The notes under the pieces were generated by a model. It searched no databases. It had not been told where the DNA came from and saw nothing but the letters and a program-made list of their open reading frames with translations. Shown piece by piece: positions 49,214 to 58,701 of a DNA stretch of 64,000 nt. A program made the translations under genes and the position numbers. The stretch covers positions 1,504,519 to 1,568,518 of the forward strand of contig CP166960.1 in NCBI GenBank assembly GCA_041447175.1, in the 5' to 3' direction. Position 1 is the first letter of the stretch. Every line of letters begins with the position of its first letter. This DNA is from Candidatus Bathyarchaeia archaeon (GTDB taxonomy: Archaea > Thermoproteota > Bathyarchaeia > Bathyarchaeales > Bathycorpusculaceae).

Positions 49214-51700
49214 TTAATTGGGTTTAGCGGCAACTTGGTACTCTGCAACGAACCGCACTGTGGGGAACAGGGGGAGTTCTCTGCCGTTGCCCTCTTCAGG
49301 CAGCACCACCAACGTGTTAACTTTGAGGGCGCCCACGATGTCAACTTTGCCTTCTTCCAGTGCTTCTGCTGCGGAATGGTCGCCTGCGTAGACGGTGAGG
49401 TTAGTTATTGGGGTGTTGAGGGACATGCGTTTTTCGGCTTTTTCCCTGCGGACTTCGCCGATGAACTCCACGATGACATCGCCGCGTTTCTCCGCGTGCT
49501 CGTCCACCCATGCCTCGTTAACCTGTGGCCACGGTGCCTGCTGGAGGCTCTGGTAGCCTTTGTCAGGGGCGTACATGGTTTGGTAAATTTCCTCAGTTAA
49601 ATGCGGAACCACCGGCGAGAGCATTTGCAGAACGCGGTAGAGCACTGTGTATAGCGTGTACTGCGCGGCGGTCCTCTGTTCTTGCCCGTGGACTTCGGGT
49701 CGGTATAGGCGGTCTTTGACGGCTTCTACGTAGGCGTCGCAAAAAACGTGCCAAGTGAAGTTGCGAAGCTCCTCCACAGCAAGGTTGAACTGGCACTTCT
49801 CAAAGGCATCGGTGACTTTAGCGGTTACTTTTTCGGTTTTGCTAAGCATCCAGCGATCCAGCGGTTCAAGCTGCAACGCAGAGGGGTCTTGGATGGGTTG
49901 GTAGTCGGAGAGGAGTTTGCTAGTGAAGCCTGACACGTTCCACAGCTTCACAAGAAAGCGTCTGCCGTATTCGACATCTTGGACGCGGTAGGGGATGTCA
50001 GAGCCTGTTGCGCCGCCTCCTGCTGCCCACTGGCGAATGGCGTCGGATCCGTACTTGTTGAGGGCTTCGGGCGCGGCAACGTAGTTTTTGAGGGATTTAC
50101 TCATTTTTCTGCCGTCCTGCCCCAACACCATACCGTTGATAAGCACACTTTTGTAGGCGGTTTCGCCAAACAGCGCCAAATGCCGCACCATAAGGTAGTA
50201 CGCCCAAGTTCGGATGATGTCGGTTCCTGACGGGTGAACGCTGGCGGGGAAGAGGCGTTTCCAGTCGGCTTTGTCGGGCCAGCCCGCGTGGACGGCGCAG
50301 GTGATGGAGCTGTCCATCCAGGTGTCGAACACGTCGGTTTCGCCCGTGAATTGGGTGCCGCCGCATTTGGGGCACTTCTCGATGCGGGGGGCTTCAAGTT
50401 TAGGGTCGATGGGGACCCAGTCGGGCTCGGCAAGGATAAGCTCGCCGCAGCTGTTGCAGTACCAGACGGGGATGGGTGTTGCGAAGAGCCGTTGGCGGCT
50501 GATGACCCAGTCCCAGTCCAAGGAGCGCGCCCAGTCGATGAGGCGGTTCTTCATGTAGTCAGGGTACCAGACCACTTCGTTGGCGGCTTTTTCTACCGCT
50601 TCGGTTAAGTCGCGGGTTTTCATGAACCACTGTTTGCGCTCCAAAATCTCCACATGCGCCTTACAACGGTCACACACACCCACTTCCTGTTGGATTTTTT
50701 CAGTGTGGTCCAGCAAACCGGCGTCGGTGAGGTCTTGGACGATGGCGGCGCGGGCTTGGTTTATGGTTAAGCCGTGGTATTTGCCGCCGTTCTCATTAAT
50801 ACGCCCGTTCTCCGAGAGAAGCATGATGACGGGGAGTTTGTGTTTCATGACGGTTTTCACGTCTTCTTTATCCCCATAAGTGCAAATCTGCACCACGCCA
50901 GTGCCGAATTCGGGGTCAACGGATTCTTCGCCGATGATGGTTACGGTGCGGTTTACGATGGGCACCACAATTTTTTTGCCGATGTACTTGCTAAACCGCT
51001 CATCCGAAGGGTTCACTTCCACTGCGACGCAGGCGGGGATGAATTCGGGGCGGCTGGTGGCAATCATCAGATGCTCGTTTGTGCCCTCCAATGGGTAACG
51101 AATGTAGTGCAGTACGCCGTCGCGTTTAACGTGGTCCACTTCGGCGTCGGCTATGGCGGTTTCGTCGCGGGGACACCAGTTAACGGGGTGCGTGCCACGG
51201 TACATGTAACCCTTCTGATGCAGCAAAATGAAGCTGAGCTGCGTGCGGCGCCAGTAGTCGGGGTCCATCGTTTTGTACTCGGTGCTCCAGTCGATGGATG
51301 CACCCAGCTTCAGGATGCCTTCCTTCATCATGGCAATGTACTTTTCGACCAGCGCCATGCACATTTTGCGGAACTCGTCAGGGGGCAGGTCGCGTTTGCG
51401 GATGTTGTTGGCTTTTTCGACCTGGATTTCGATGCCTAAGCCGTGGCAGTCCCAGCCCTGCGGAAACAGCACGTTAAAACCGCGCAGGCGCTTGTAGCGA
51501 GCGACTATGTCAAAGTAGGTCCAGTTGAGCACGTTGCCCATGTGAAGCTCGCCCGACGGGTAGGGCGGGGGTGTGTCTATGCTAAAGGGCGTCCGTGCGG
51601 TGTCGTTCCAGTCGTAGCGGAATATGCCCAATTCTTCCCATCGCTGTTGCCATTTGCGTTCAATTTCGATGAAGTTGTACTCTTTCGGCAAGGCTTGCAT
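49214..51700 (-). CDS. valS: Valyl-tRNA synthetase
   Basis: 828 residues, the size of archaeal ValRS. Class I signatures: PPPYPSGELHMGNVLNW (HIGH-type) near residue 40 and GQDGRKMSKSLKN (KMSKS) near 530. An editing domain lies between them (MIATSRPEFIPACVAVEVNP), with zinc-binding CDRCKAHVE, CNSCGE and CPKCGG. The C-terminal anticodon-binding helical domain includes NLAVEELRNFTWHVFCDAY. It charges tRNA-Val and clears misacylated threonine. Upstream gene of a valS-nadX unit. Confidence 0.97.
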   Translation of the reverse strand: MQALPKEYNFIEIERKWQQRWEELGIFRYDWNDTARTPFSIDTPPPYPSGELHMGNVLNWTYFDIVARYKRLRGFNVLFPQGWDCHGLGIEIQVEKANNIRKRDLPPDEFRKMCMALVEKYIAMMKEGILKLGASIDWSTEYKTMDPDYWRRTQLSFILLHQKGYMYRGTHPVNWCPRDETAIADAEVDHVKRDGVLHYIRYPLEGTNEHLMIATSRPEFIPACVAVEVNPSDERFSKYIGKKIVVPIVNRTVTIIGEESVDPEFGTGVVQICTYGDKEDVKTVMKHKLPVIMLLSENGRINENGGKYHGLTINQARAAIVQDLTDAGLLDHTEKIQQEVGVCDRCKAHVEILERKQWFMKTRDLTEAVEKAANEVVWYPDYMKNRLIDWARSLDWDWVISRQRLFATPIPVWYCNSCGELILAEPDWVPIDPKLEAPRIEKCPKCGGTQFTGETDVFDTWMDSSITCAVHAGWPDKADWKRLFPASVHPSGTDIIRTWAYYLMVRHLALFGETAYKSVLINGMVLGQDGRKMSKSLKNYVAAPEALNKYGSDAIRQWAAGGGATGSDIPYRVQDVEYGRRFLVKLWNVSGFTSKLLSDYQPIQDPSALQLEPLDRWMLSKTEKVTAKVTDAFEKCQFNLAVEELRNFTWHVFCDAYVEAVKDRLYRPEVHGQEQRTAAQYTLYTVLYRVLQMLSPVVPHLTEEIYQTMYAPDKGYQSLQQAPWPQVNEAWVDEHAEKRGDVIVEFIGEVRREKAEKRMSLNTPITNLTVYAGDHSAAEALEEGKVDIVGALKVNTLVVLPEEGNGRELPLFPTVRFVAEYQVAAKPN

Positions 51701-52173
51701 GCAAACTGTTCTCCTGTAAACGTTCAGGCTTTAGAAAAACTATGGTAGCACCTAAAAACATTATCCCACTCACAAACGCAACCTTCAGAATCTCATCAGC
51801 AAGCACCAAGACCTAACTCACAAATGTTTTTTAAAAAAATAACTCGACAAACAGACCAAAAAAAAGTCAATCACCATCGAGTCAATCCCGAATTTCAAAA
51901 ACATAACCTAAACTGTTGGCAACCTTGGATTTCTATTGGAAGCAGTTTTGGTTATTTGATAGAGCTTTGCTGGGAATACACAGTATCAGTTCGTCAACAG
52001 CGAATATCTATATACCGAAGCGAACACGAAGCAGCCAACATAAAAAAAATATAAAACACTGAAAAACAGCAAGCAATTTATCTAAAAGTGGTTGTCATGC
52101 ATAGCAAGCGCTCGGCAACAACAAAATGGAAAACAAAAAATCAGGGTTAAAAGAAAAAGTGCACCCTGAAGTG
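51701..52173. other. Gene-free stretch between valS and the antiporter gene
   Basis: 473 bp. It should hold the valS promoter at its left side and the 3' end region of the antiporter gene at its right. Short open frames here have no coding character. No tRNA or repeat is visible. A structured RNA cannot be excluded by eye. Confidence 0.4.
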
Positions 52174-53202
52174 TTATATCAAGCCTAAGGTGGCTATCAG
52201 GAACAGCGCATAAATTATCAAAAACACTGTGCCCTCTTTCCAGGTTAGCTGTCTTCTGGACAGGAAATGTGAAAAGAACACGTTTGCTACCATGGCGAAT
52301 ATTATCAGGTTTAAGAAGACATTCATGTTAAACGTCAACGGAGCGCCGACAAGTGCTGGCACAAAGAGCGCAATCCCTAAAATCAATGTGGTGTTGAAGA
52401 AGCTGGCGCCGACGATGTTGCCTAACGCAAGGTTCGGATGCCCACGAAGGATGGATTTTATGCTGATTGTTAGTTCAGGTAAGCTTGTGCCCGCCGCAAT
52501 TATCGTTGCACCTATCACCTGCTGAGACACGCCCATTGACGTGGCAATAAAAATTGCGGATTCAACCAGAAAGTTGGCGCTTATCACTACACCTAACGCG
52601 CCCAGCACCGTAAACAAGATATACTTTTTGAGACTACCGCGCTCTTGTGGTTCTACTTCTATGTCTGTTTCCTCTGTGGTTACTTTAACTTTGGACAGCC
52701 TGTACATGTATCCCGCAAAGATAACCAAAAGGAGCAAACCTACAAGCCACGCTGCCTGCGTTGAAGTGTAAATGAGTACAAGAGGAACCAAAGAGGACAC
52801 GAAGAGTCCAAACTCGATGTTGCTGAACTCTGACTGTACAAAGGAAGGAATAATGTTGCATGAGGAAGCACTGGTTTTGTTCTGGTTTTTCCCGAAATTC
52901 AGCTTCAGACCCAGAAGTATTGCGCCTAAACCCAAGATTACGGTGATGTTAAATATGTTTGAGCCTAAGGCGTTTCCTATGGATAAGGGGGCGCCTCCAG
53001 ATAACGCAGCCGACAAAGCCACAGTTAACTCAGGTAGCGTAGTCGCCAGAGAGATTAAGGTGAAGCCAACAGAGGTTTTTCCAAGCTTGCCCAGCGCCGC
53101 CACTTTGGTGGCGTAGTTTATAACTATGTTGCTTGTCCAGTTCAGAAACACTAATGCAACAACAATTACCAAGATGTTTCCGAGGAATCCGTAGTCCGCC
53201 AT
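52174..53202 (-). CDS. Ca2+/Na+ antiporter (CaCA family), intact
   Basis: 342 residues and 10-11 membrane helices. Both alpha repeats are present: GFTLISLATTLPELTVALSA with GNALGSNIFNITVIL, and GATIIAAGTSLPELTISIKS with GNIVGASFFNTTLI. A polar loop (VTTEETDIEVEPQERG) joins the halves, as in YrbG-like exchangers. It would export Ca2+ in exchange for Na+ or H+. It is a single gene unit in the chromosome and gives an intact comparison for the frameshifted provirus copy. Confidence 0.92.
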   Translation of the reverse strand: MADYGFLGNILVIVVALVFLNWTSNIVINYATKVAALGKLGKTSVGFTLISLATTLPELTVALSAALSGGAPLSIGNALGSNIFNITVILGLGAILLGLKLNFGKNQNKTSASSCNIIPSFVQSEFSNIEFGLFVSSLVPLVLIYTSTQAAWLVGLLLLVIFAGYMYRLSKVKVTTEETDIEVEPQERGSLKKYILFTVLGALGVVISANFLVESAIFIATSMGVSQQVIGATIIAAGTSLPELTISIKSILRGHPNLALGNIVGASFFNTTLILGIALFVPALVGAPLTFNMNVFLNLIIFAMVANVFFSHFLSRRQLTWKEGTVFLIIYALFLIATLGLI

Positions 53203-53465
53203 TTATCCTCCCGCTCCCCAAGGTAAATCATGATTTGTATATTGCGCAGAGCATCTTTAACCAAAATATTAACCTTGCTGCTTGAGCTTTCTCAATTCTT
53301 CACCGTGCTATGCGCCTCAGAAACAAGCCTATGTAAAGGATGCCCGTTTGCTAATGAAGGCACACTTTTTTGGTGGCTGGTGTAAGTGCCTGTTCTTGTT
53401 GGAGAACGCCCTGTTCTTTGGGGAGAGTTAAATTTACCCAACGTAACATAACAGTAGGTGGAACC

Positions 53466-55592
53466 TTGAAAAGAAACTTGGTTATCCTTCTTTCCTTTGC
53501 GGTGTTAGCTATTTTAGTCGCGGGCACCGTCGTTTACAGCCAAGTAAACCCAAACCATACACAACCGCCAGCGGCTTCGCCTTCAGAAGAACCCCCACAA
53601 TCCTCCACGGCTTCAACAACTACTGCAAACACCACCCCTTCACCGTCTGCCTCTCAAACGGTTTCTTCCCCCTCCCCTGAACCCTCACCCACCGACCACC
53701 CAAATTCCTCGCTACCTTCTGCTTCTCAATCTCCTCCCTCACCAACGACCACTCTGATGCATACACCTACAGTTTTTGATATTGTAGTTCCTGGCGATTA
53801 CTCTCATATTCAGGAAGCTGTTGACCACGCCTTTGATGGCGCAGCTATTCTTGTGAAGACGGGCATATACAATGAATCAGTAACCGTCAACAAGCCACTG
53901 TGGCTGGTCGGAGAAGACAACCAAACAACAATAATCGACGCCCACAGCGTAGCCCCAGACATGTGTATCCTCGCGGATAATGTCAACGTTACGGGTTTCT
54001 GCATGATAAACACCGCTATTCCAGCGCAGGGAAACTGGATGTTCTATTGGGAATACGTCCCCGCAAAGCAGCTGCAGAATATTCAAATGAGTAACGTCAG
54101 CGGCTGCAACATCTACCACAACGTTTTACATAACAGCAGCGTCGGAGTGGACCTTTCAGACTCAAAAAGTAATCGTGTATTTGAAAACGAGTTCTGCGGC
54201 AACGGCGAAGCTGTGCACATTTCAGGAGGTAGCCACTTTGTCGTTAATAACGTGATTGCGAACCGCAACGGTGGAGGCACAGGTTTAGCGATTGCTTCAA
54301 ACCACAACACCATAATCAACAACACCATAACGGAGGGTACAGGCGGAATCTGGTTCATATCCGGCGAAAACAACACCCTCATAGGCAACAAGCTCCAGGG
54401 CAACTTCATCAGCTTGCTTGCGGGGTCAACTGAGCCGTGGTTGGACTACGATAACGCTGTCGATTCCTCAAACACCATCAACGGCAAACCCATCTACTAT
54501 TGGATAGACCGCGCAGGCGAGACTGTGCCGTCGGATGCGGGCGCAGTCATATTGGTCAACAGTACTCGCATGACCATCAAAGACTGCGTCTTTCCGCAGA
54601 GCACCTATGGGATAATGCTTGTAAACACCAACCAGTCCACGGTTGAAAATAATCAGCTTGCCGTTTTAGACCCCAATCAACTTGAGCAGTACCATACACC
54701 TGGCGTTCCCCTGTATATCCTATTGTTAAACAGTTCTGGCAACCAGCTAAACAGCAACCAGGCAACTCTCTGGCTGAACACCTCATCAACGAACACGCTA
54801 ACACAGAACACAGGTGTCATTCGGCTTAGTGGTTCAGACCATAACCAAATCACTCAGAACAACGTGACCAAAATCGGCTTCATGTCTATAGACTGGTCGG
54901 GTATTGTTCTGAGTCAATCCTCAAACAACACCATAAATGAAAACGACATTTGGGGTAACAGCGCAGGCGTGGGAGTAGATGGAGGCGCCACGTTCAACCG
55001 CATAATCAACAATAACATTCATGGGAACGCTCAAGGAGGCATCGTGCTTGGGACAATGGGTTCAGGAACAAAAAATAACCTCATTTGTGGCAACAACATC
55101 ACCGACAACGGCAACGAAGGTATACTCGACTCAGCCTTTGGCACCCAAATCATAGGTAACAATCTCCCAAAAAACAGCGGCAACGGCATTGAATTGAGTA
55201 ATAGTGTTAACTGTACCATAATGGGAAATGTTATCGAAGGCTTCTTTTTCGGAATGTACCGCAACAGCGCCATAAATTGCACCATAGTCGCTAACAACGT
55301 CAGCCTAAACACCAGATATGGACAGTACGGCATCTGGTTCCAATCTGAAGCACCAGGAACATTTTACCACAACAACTTCATATCCCCCATAAGTTTTGAC
55401 CACTCCGACTATACCGCTAACGTCTGGGACAACGGCATGGAAGGCAACTGGTGGTACTTTTACACGGGAACCGACGCAGACGGCGACGGCATAGGAGACA
55501 CACCCTACGAAATCGGACCCAACAACATCGACTACTACCCCTTAATCAACCCGTTCGACATCACCACAGCCATTCCACAAACCGTGCCATAG
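53466..55592 (+). CDS. NosD-like secreted beta-helix protein
   Basis: 708 residues from the TTG at 53466, which follows GGTGGA; the frame is open further upstream but has no signal-peptide logic. Signal segment VILLSFAVLAILVAGTVVYS, then a Ser/Thr/Pro stalk of about 75 residues, then beta-helix repeats (YSHIQEAVDHAFDGAAILVK onward, about 120-640) rich in N-x-T-I-x-N-N. It contains NTINGKPIYYWIDRAGETVP, the module also repeated in the surface protein at 45024-47387. The end DADGDGIGDTPYEIGPNNID is the characteristic NosD-type terminal motif. No C-terminal anchor is seen, so it is tethered by the N-terminus or released. Confidence 0.82.
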   Translation: MKRNLVILLSFAVLAILVAGTVVYSQVNPNHTQPPAASPSEEPPQSSTASTTTANTTPSPSASQTVSSPSPEPSPTDHPNSSLPSASQSPPSPTTTLMHTPTVFDIVVPGDYSHIQEAVDHAFDGAAILVKTGIYNESVTVNKPLWLVGEDNQTTIIDAHSVAPDMCILADNVNVTGFCMINTAIPAQGNWMFYWEYVPAKQLQNIQMSNVSGCNIYHNVLHNSSVGVDLSDSKSNRVFENEFCGNGEAVHISGGSHFVVNNVIANRNGGGTGLAIASNHNTIINNTITEGTGGIWFISGENNTLIGNKLQGNFISLLAGSTEPWLDYDNAVDSSNTINGKPIYYWIDRAGETVPSDAGAVILVNSTRMTIKDCVFPQSTYGIMLVNTNQSTVENNQLAVLDPNQLEQYHTPGVPLYILLLNSSGNQLNSNQATLWLNTSSTNTLTQNTGVIRLSGSDHNQITQNNVTKIGFMSIDWSGIVLSQSSNNTINENDIWGNSAGVGVDGGATFNRIINNNIHGNAQGGIVLGTMGSGTKNNLICGNNITDNGNEGILDSAFGTQIIGNNLPKNSGNGIELSNSVNCTIMGNVIEGFFFGMYRNSAINCTIVANNVSLNTRYGQYGIWFQSEAPGTFYHNNFISPISFDHSDYTANVWDNGMEGNWWYFYTGTDADGDGIGDTPYEIGPNNIDYYPLINPFDITTAIPQTVP

Positions 55593-55692
55593 CCCTCGCT
55601 TTCCTTTTTTGGGCACATCGGATTAAGGCGAGAAAACCCTTTTTTGGTATAGCCGACATGGTCTTCTAATTGGCAGTTAACGGGGCAGTTGA

Positions 55693-56565
55693 ATGAAACT
55701 GGAAAAGTACATGAAGCAAGCGGTAGAAGAGGCGAAAGCAAGTTTACGCGAAGGAAACAAAGGGTTTGGCGCAGTCATCGCTAAAAATGGACAAGTTGTG
55801 TCGTCTGCTCATGACACGGAGTGCACCGAAAACGACGCCACAGCCCACGCAGAACTTCTCGCTATCCAAAAAGCCTCACGCAAAGTGGGCAAAAATCTTT
55901 CAGACTGTATCTTGGTTTCAACGCATGAACCGTGTCCCATGTGCGCCACGGCTGTGATTTGGTCGGGTATAGCCGAAATCGCCTACGGATTCTCAACCAA
56001 GGAAGCGATTAAGCAGGGAAGAAGGCGGATAGACCTGTCTTGCGTGGAGCTATTTCACAGGGCAGGCGTAAAGGTTGTTGTACATGAGAAAGTGTTACAT
56101 GAAGAATGCACGGTTTTGTACCGAGAAGACGTTAGGGCAGAGATTAGGAAGCTTCGTAACGCAAACGATGAAGCTCTGAAGGCGCTTAATATCAATTCAG
56201 CCCAAAGGCGGGTTAAGTGGTTTAAGGAAAATCGGGAAAAGCTTGAGGATGTCATAACCAAAGACATACTGGATTCAGGCTATAGGCTACTTTTAGAACG
56301 GTTGGGCATCACGGAAGATCAAGCTCCAGTTGTATCAAGAACTGAACACGAGATTGTTTTCCATTCCCAAAACTTCTGTCCCACTTTGGAAGCCTGCAAA
56401 ATACTTGGCGTAGACACAAGAATCATTTGTAGAAAACTAAACGAAAACGCAACTGACACGTTGCTTAAGCAAATTGACCCGCATCTAGAGTTTTCAAGAA
56501 ACTACCAAAACCTAAGACCTTACACAAAGTATTGTGAAGAGAGTATTCGCATAGCAGAAAAGTGA
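55693..56565 (+). CDS. Nucleoside/cytosine-type deaminase with a novel C-terminal domain
   Basis: 290 residues. Residues 1-145 are a cytidine/guanine deaminase fold with the zinc motifs TAHAELLAIQKA (HAE) and THEPCPMCATAVIW (PCxxC). The last 145 residues form a second domain: RRVKWFKENREKLEDVITKD, HEIVFHSQNFCPTLEACKIL, FSRNYQNLRPYTKYCEESI, with three spaced cysteines. The latter is not part of ordinary guanine deaminase or TadA. Guanine deaminase is the closest guess from the VSSAHDTECTENDATAHAE-type region, quoted in part. It stands alone between a surface protein gene and an amylase gene. Confidence 0.8.
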   Translation: MKLEKYMKQAVEEAKASLREGNKGFGAVIAKNGQVVSSAHDTECTENDATAHAELLAIQKASRKVGKNLSDCILVSTHEPCPMCATAVIWSGIAEIAYGFSTKEAIKQGRRRIDLSCVELFHRAGVKVVVHEKVLHEECTVLYREDVRAEIRKLRNANDEALKALNINSAQRRVKWFKENREKLEDVITKDILDSGYRLLLERLGITEDQAPVVSRTEHEIVFHSQNFCPTLEACKILGVDTRIICRKLNENATDTLLKQIDPHLEFSRNYQNLRPYTKYCEESIRIAEK

Positions 56566-56643
56566 GCTCTATAGAGCCCGCATTGGTTGGGTATCGAATT
56601 GTTAATTAGCTCCAAGAGCCAGTATCCTTGTAAGGTGTTTTTC

Positions 56644-58530
56644 TTGTCAACCACAATTGAGCCGACCGCTCCAACCAAAATTTCTCAAGCATACCTTAAA
56701 CCCCGAGGAAAAGTCCACCCCAGCCCCGCCTCATGGCAGGACCAAATCGTGTATTTTTTGCTTCCCGACCGATTCAGCGACGCCAACGAAGCAACCCGAC
56801 CCCTCTTCAACCGCGCAACCCCAGAAGCGCATCTAGCAGACAAGGGCAGGTGGATGGCAAGCGGCAAAACCTTCCAAGGAGGCACCATAAAAGGAATCAC
56901 CAGCAAACTCGGCTACATCAAAGACTTAGGCGCCACCACACTTTGGGTTGGACCCGTCTGGCAGCAAAGACCAGACCTTAACGACTCCTACCACGGATAC
57001 GCCATCCAAAACTTCCTTGATGTGGATTCACGGTTTGGGACGCGGCAGGATTTGCGGGACATGGTGGATGCAGCTCACGATTTAGGGTTGTATGTGCTTT
57101 TGGACGTGATTTACAATCATTCAGGCAACAACTGGTTCTACCAAAACGAGGAAGGATACGCCAGCGACATTTTGCCGTACCGTTTTGAGCCGCCCTACCC
57201 ATTTGGCTGGTGGCGAAACCAAAACGGGCGCCCTGCAACACAAGCTGCAACCGCCCAAGACGGCGTGTGGCCCGTTGAATTCCAGAACCCAGAGTGGTAC
57301 ACTCGCGCAGGAAAAATAGAGCATTGGGACCCCGCAGACTGGGAAAACCCCATGCATGATGACTGCGAGTTTCGAAGAGGCGACTTCTTCAACCTCAAAG
57401 ACCTCAACCACAGCAAAAACGAAGTTCTCTCCGCCCTCATCCGCGCCTACCAGTACTGGATTGCCTTAAGCGACTGCGACGGCTTTCGCATAGACACCGT
57501 CAAACACACGTCGTTTGAGGCGTCCCGCAACTTCTGCGGCGCCATCCGCGAATACGCCGAATCCATAGGCAAAGAAAACTTCCTACTCTTAGGCGAGGTA
57601 ACGGGGGGCGCGAAAATGATAAGCAACTATCTGGACATTTTTGGCATGAACATCGACGCAGCCCTTGACATAGGCGAACCTGCAGACCGAATCGCCGACA
57701 TGACCAAAGGCTTTGGCAACCCCCAAGACTTCTTTAACCAGTTCGGCGGCAAAGACCAAGACCAATTTGGCAGCCACCGCGTAATCGGACGCTACCACGT
57801 CTCCATATTGGACGACCATGACAAAGTGGGTTCCCGCGGGGGAAAACGCCGCTTCAGCGCAGGCAACAACATCAAACATAAACACCAACAAGCCGCCCAC
57901 GCGGTAGGCGTGCAACTGACGACTTTGGGGATTCCGTGCATTTACTACGGCACCGAGCAAGCCTTTGACGGCTCCGAAGACCAACACGACTCAGCCATCG
58001 AACCCACAACATCAGGCGACGTCCCCTACGGCGACCGCTACATCCGTGAATGCATGTTCGGCGGCAAATTCGGAGCCTTCCAAACCCAAGGCTGCCACTT
58101 CTTTGACCCCAAAAACCCCACCTACATGCGCATCGCCGCCATCGCCCGCATACGCAACCAGAAAAACATGGTTGGCTTAGCACTTCGCCGCGGCAGACAA
58201 TACCTGCACAAAACCGCCAAACCACCAGACGCCCAGTTTGCGTTACCTTCCGCGGGAGACATCGTGGCGTGGTCGCGAGTCTTCTTTGACCAAGACGTTT
58301 TGGTTGCCCTTAATACGAATGGGGAAAAAGAGCAGACTGCAAGGGTTCTGCTGGACTCGCGGTTTCACCCCAAAGAGTCGAGCATGAGTTTTCTGTATTT
58401 GAGCGACTGGACTGACGCGGAGCTGGCAAAGGTTCCCAACCCAGCAAGGGCGGTTCCTGTGGAGTACGTTGAGGGACAGGCAACTGTTTTGGTGCATTTG
58501 CCCGCTGCGGGAATGGCAATCTTAGCGTAA
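56644..58530 (+). CDS. GH13 alpha-amylase family enzyme, cytoplasmic
   Basis: About 628 residues from TTG 56644 (AAGGTG upstream); a TTG at 56587 is possible. GH13 regions: DVIYNHSGNNW (region I), DGFRIDTVKHTS (region II, nucleophile Asp), LLLGEVTGG (region III, acid/base Glu) and SILDDHDKVG (region IV, final Asp). The start of the barrel reads QIVYFLLPDRFSDANEA. A C-terminal beta domain follows. No signal peptide is seen, so it acts on internal or imported alpha-glucans, maltodextrins or cyclodextrins. Region IV has DDHD where NHD is more usual. Confidence 0.9.
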   Translation: MSTTIEPTAPTKISQAYLKPRGKVHPSPASWQDQIVYFLLPDRFSDANEATRPLFNRATPEAHLADKGRWMASGKTFQGGTIKGITSKLGYIKDLGATTLWVGPVWQQRPDLNDSYHGYAIQNFLDVDSRFGTRQDLRDMVDAAHDLGLYVLLDVIYNHSGNNWFYQNEEGYASDILPYRFEPPYPFGWWRNQNGRPATQAATAQDGVWPVEFQNPEWYTRAGKIEHWDPADWENPMHDDCEFRRGDFFNLKDLNHSKNEVLSALIRAYQYWIALSDCDGFRIDTVKHTSFEASRNFCGAIREYAESIGKENFLLLGEVTGGAKMISNYLDIFGMNIDAALDIGEPADRIADMTKGFGNPQDFFNQFGGKDQDQFGSHRVIGRYHVSILDDHDKVGSRGGKRRFSAGNNIKHKHQQAAHAVGVQLTTLGIPCIYYGTEQAFDGSEDQHDSAIEPTTSGDVPYGDRYIRECMFGGKFGAFQTQGCHFFDPKNPTYMRIAAIARIRNQKNMVGLALRRGRQYLHKTAKPPDAQFALPSAGDIVAWSRVFFDQDVLVALNTNGEKEQTARVLLDSRFHPKESSMSFLYLSDWTDAELAKVPNPARAVPVEYVEGQATVLVHLPAAGMAILA

Positions 58531-58607
58531 CGAAGGCGAATCGGCTCAGTCAAGGCTTAAACCGATAAGCCTTTTAGGCTGAGTTCAAATCTTTCTTTAA
58601 AAGGTAA

Positions 58608-58694
58608 TTCGGGGAGCTGGGAAATGACCCGGCTGAGAGGACAGTTCCTTCTGTCGACCCAATGAACCTGACCCAGATAATACTGGCGGAGGGA
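58608..58694 (+). ncRNA. TPP riboswitch (THI element)
   Basis: The conserved blocks occur in order: GGGGAGC (58611-58617), CTGAGAGG (58633-58640), GACCC (58656-58660), TGAACCTGA (58663-58671), TAATACTGGCGGAGGGA (58678-58694). These are the pyrimidine-sensor and pyrophosphate-sensor helices that bind thiamine pyrophosphate. The GGAGG within the final block is also the ribosome-binding site of the next gene, whose GTG starts 9 nt later, so control of translation is likely. Confidence 0.95.
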
Positions 58695-58701
58695 AAAAAC
58701 A

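Noticed and set aside
49235-51748. Several plus-strand frames opposite valS
   Set aside because: High-GC codon bias opens the antisense frames; ValRS motifs fix the minus strand as coding.
51824-52054. 76-residue plus-strand frame between valS and the antiporter
   Set aside because: No ribosome-binding site, no family resemblance and base composition of non-coding DNA.
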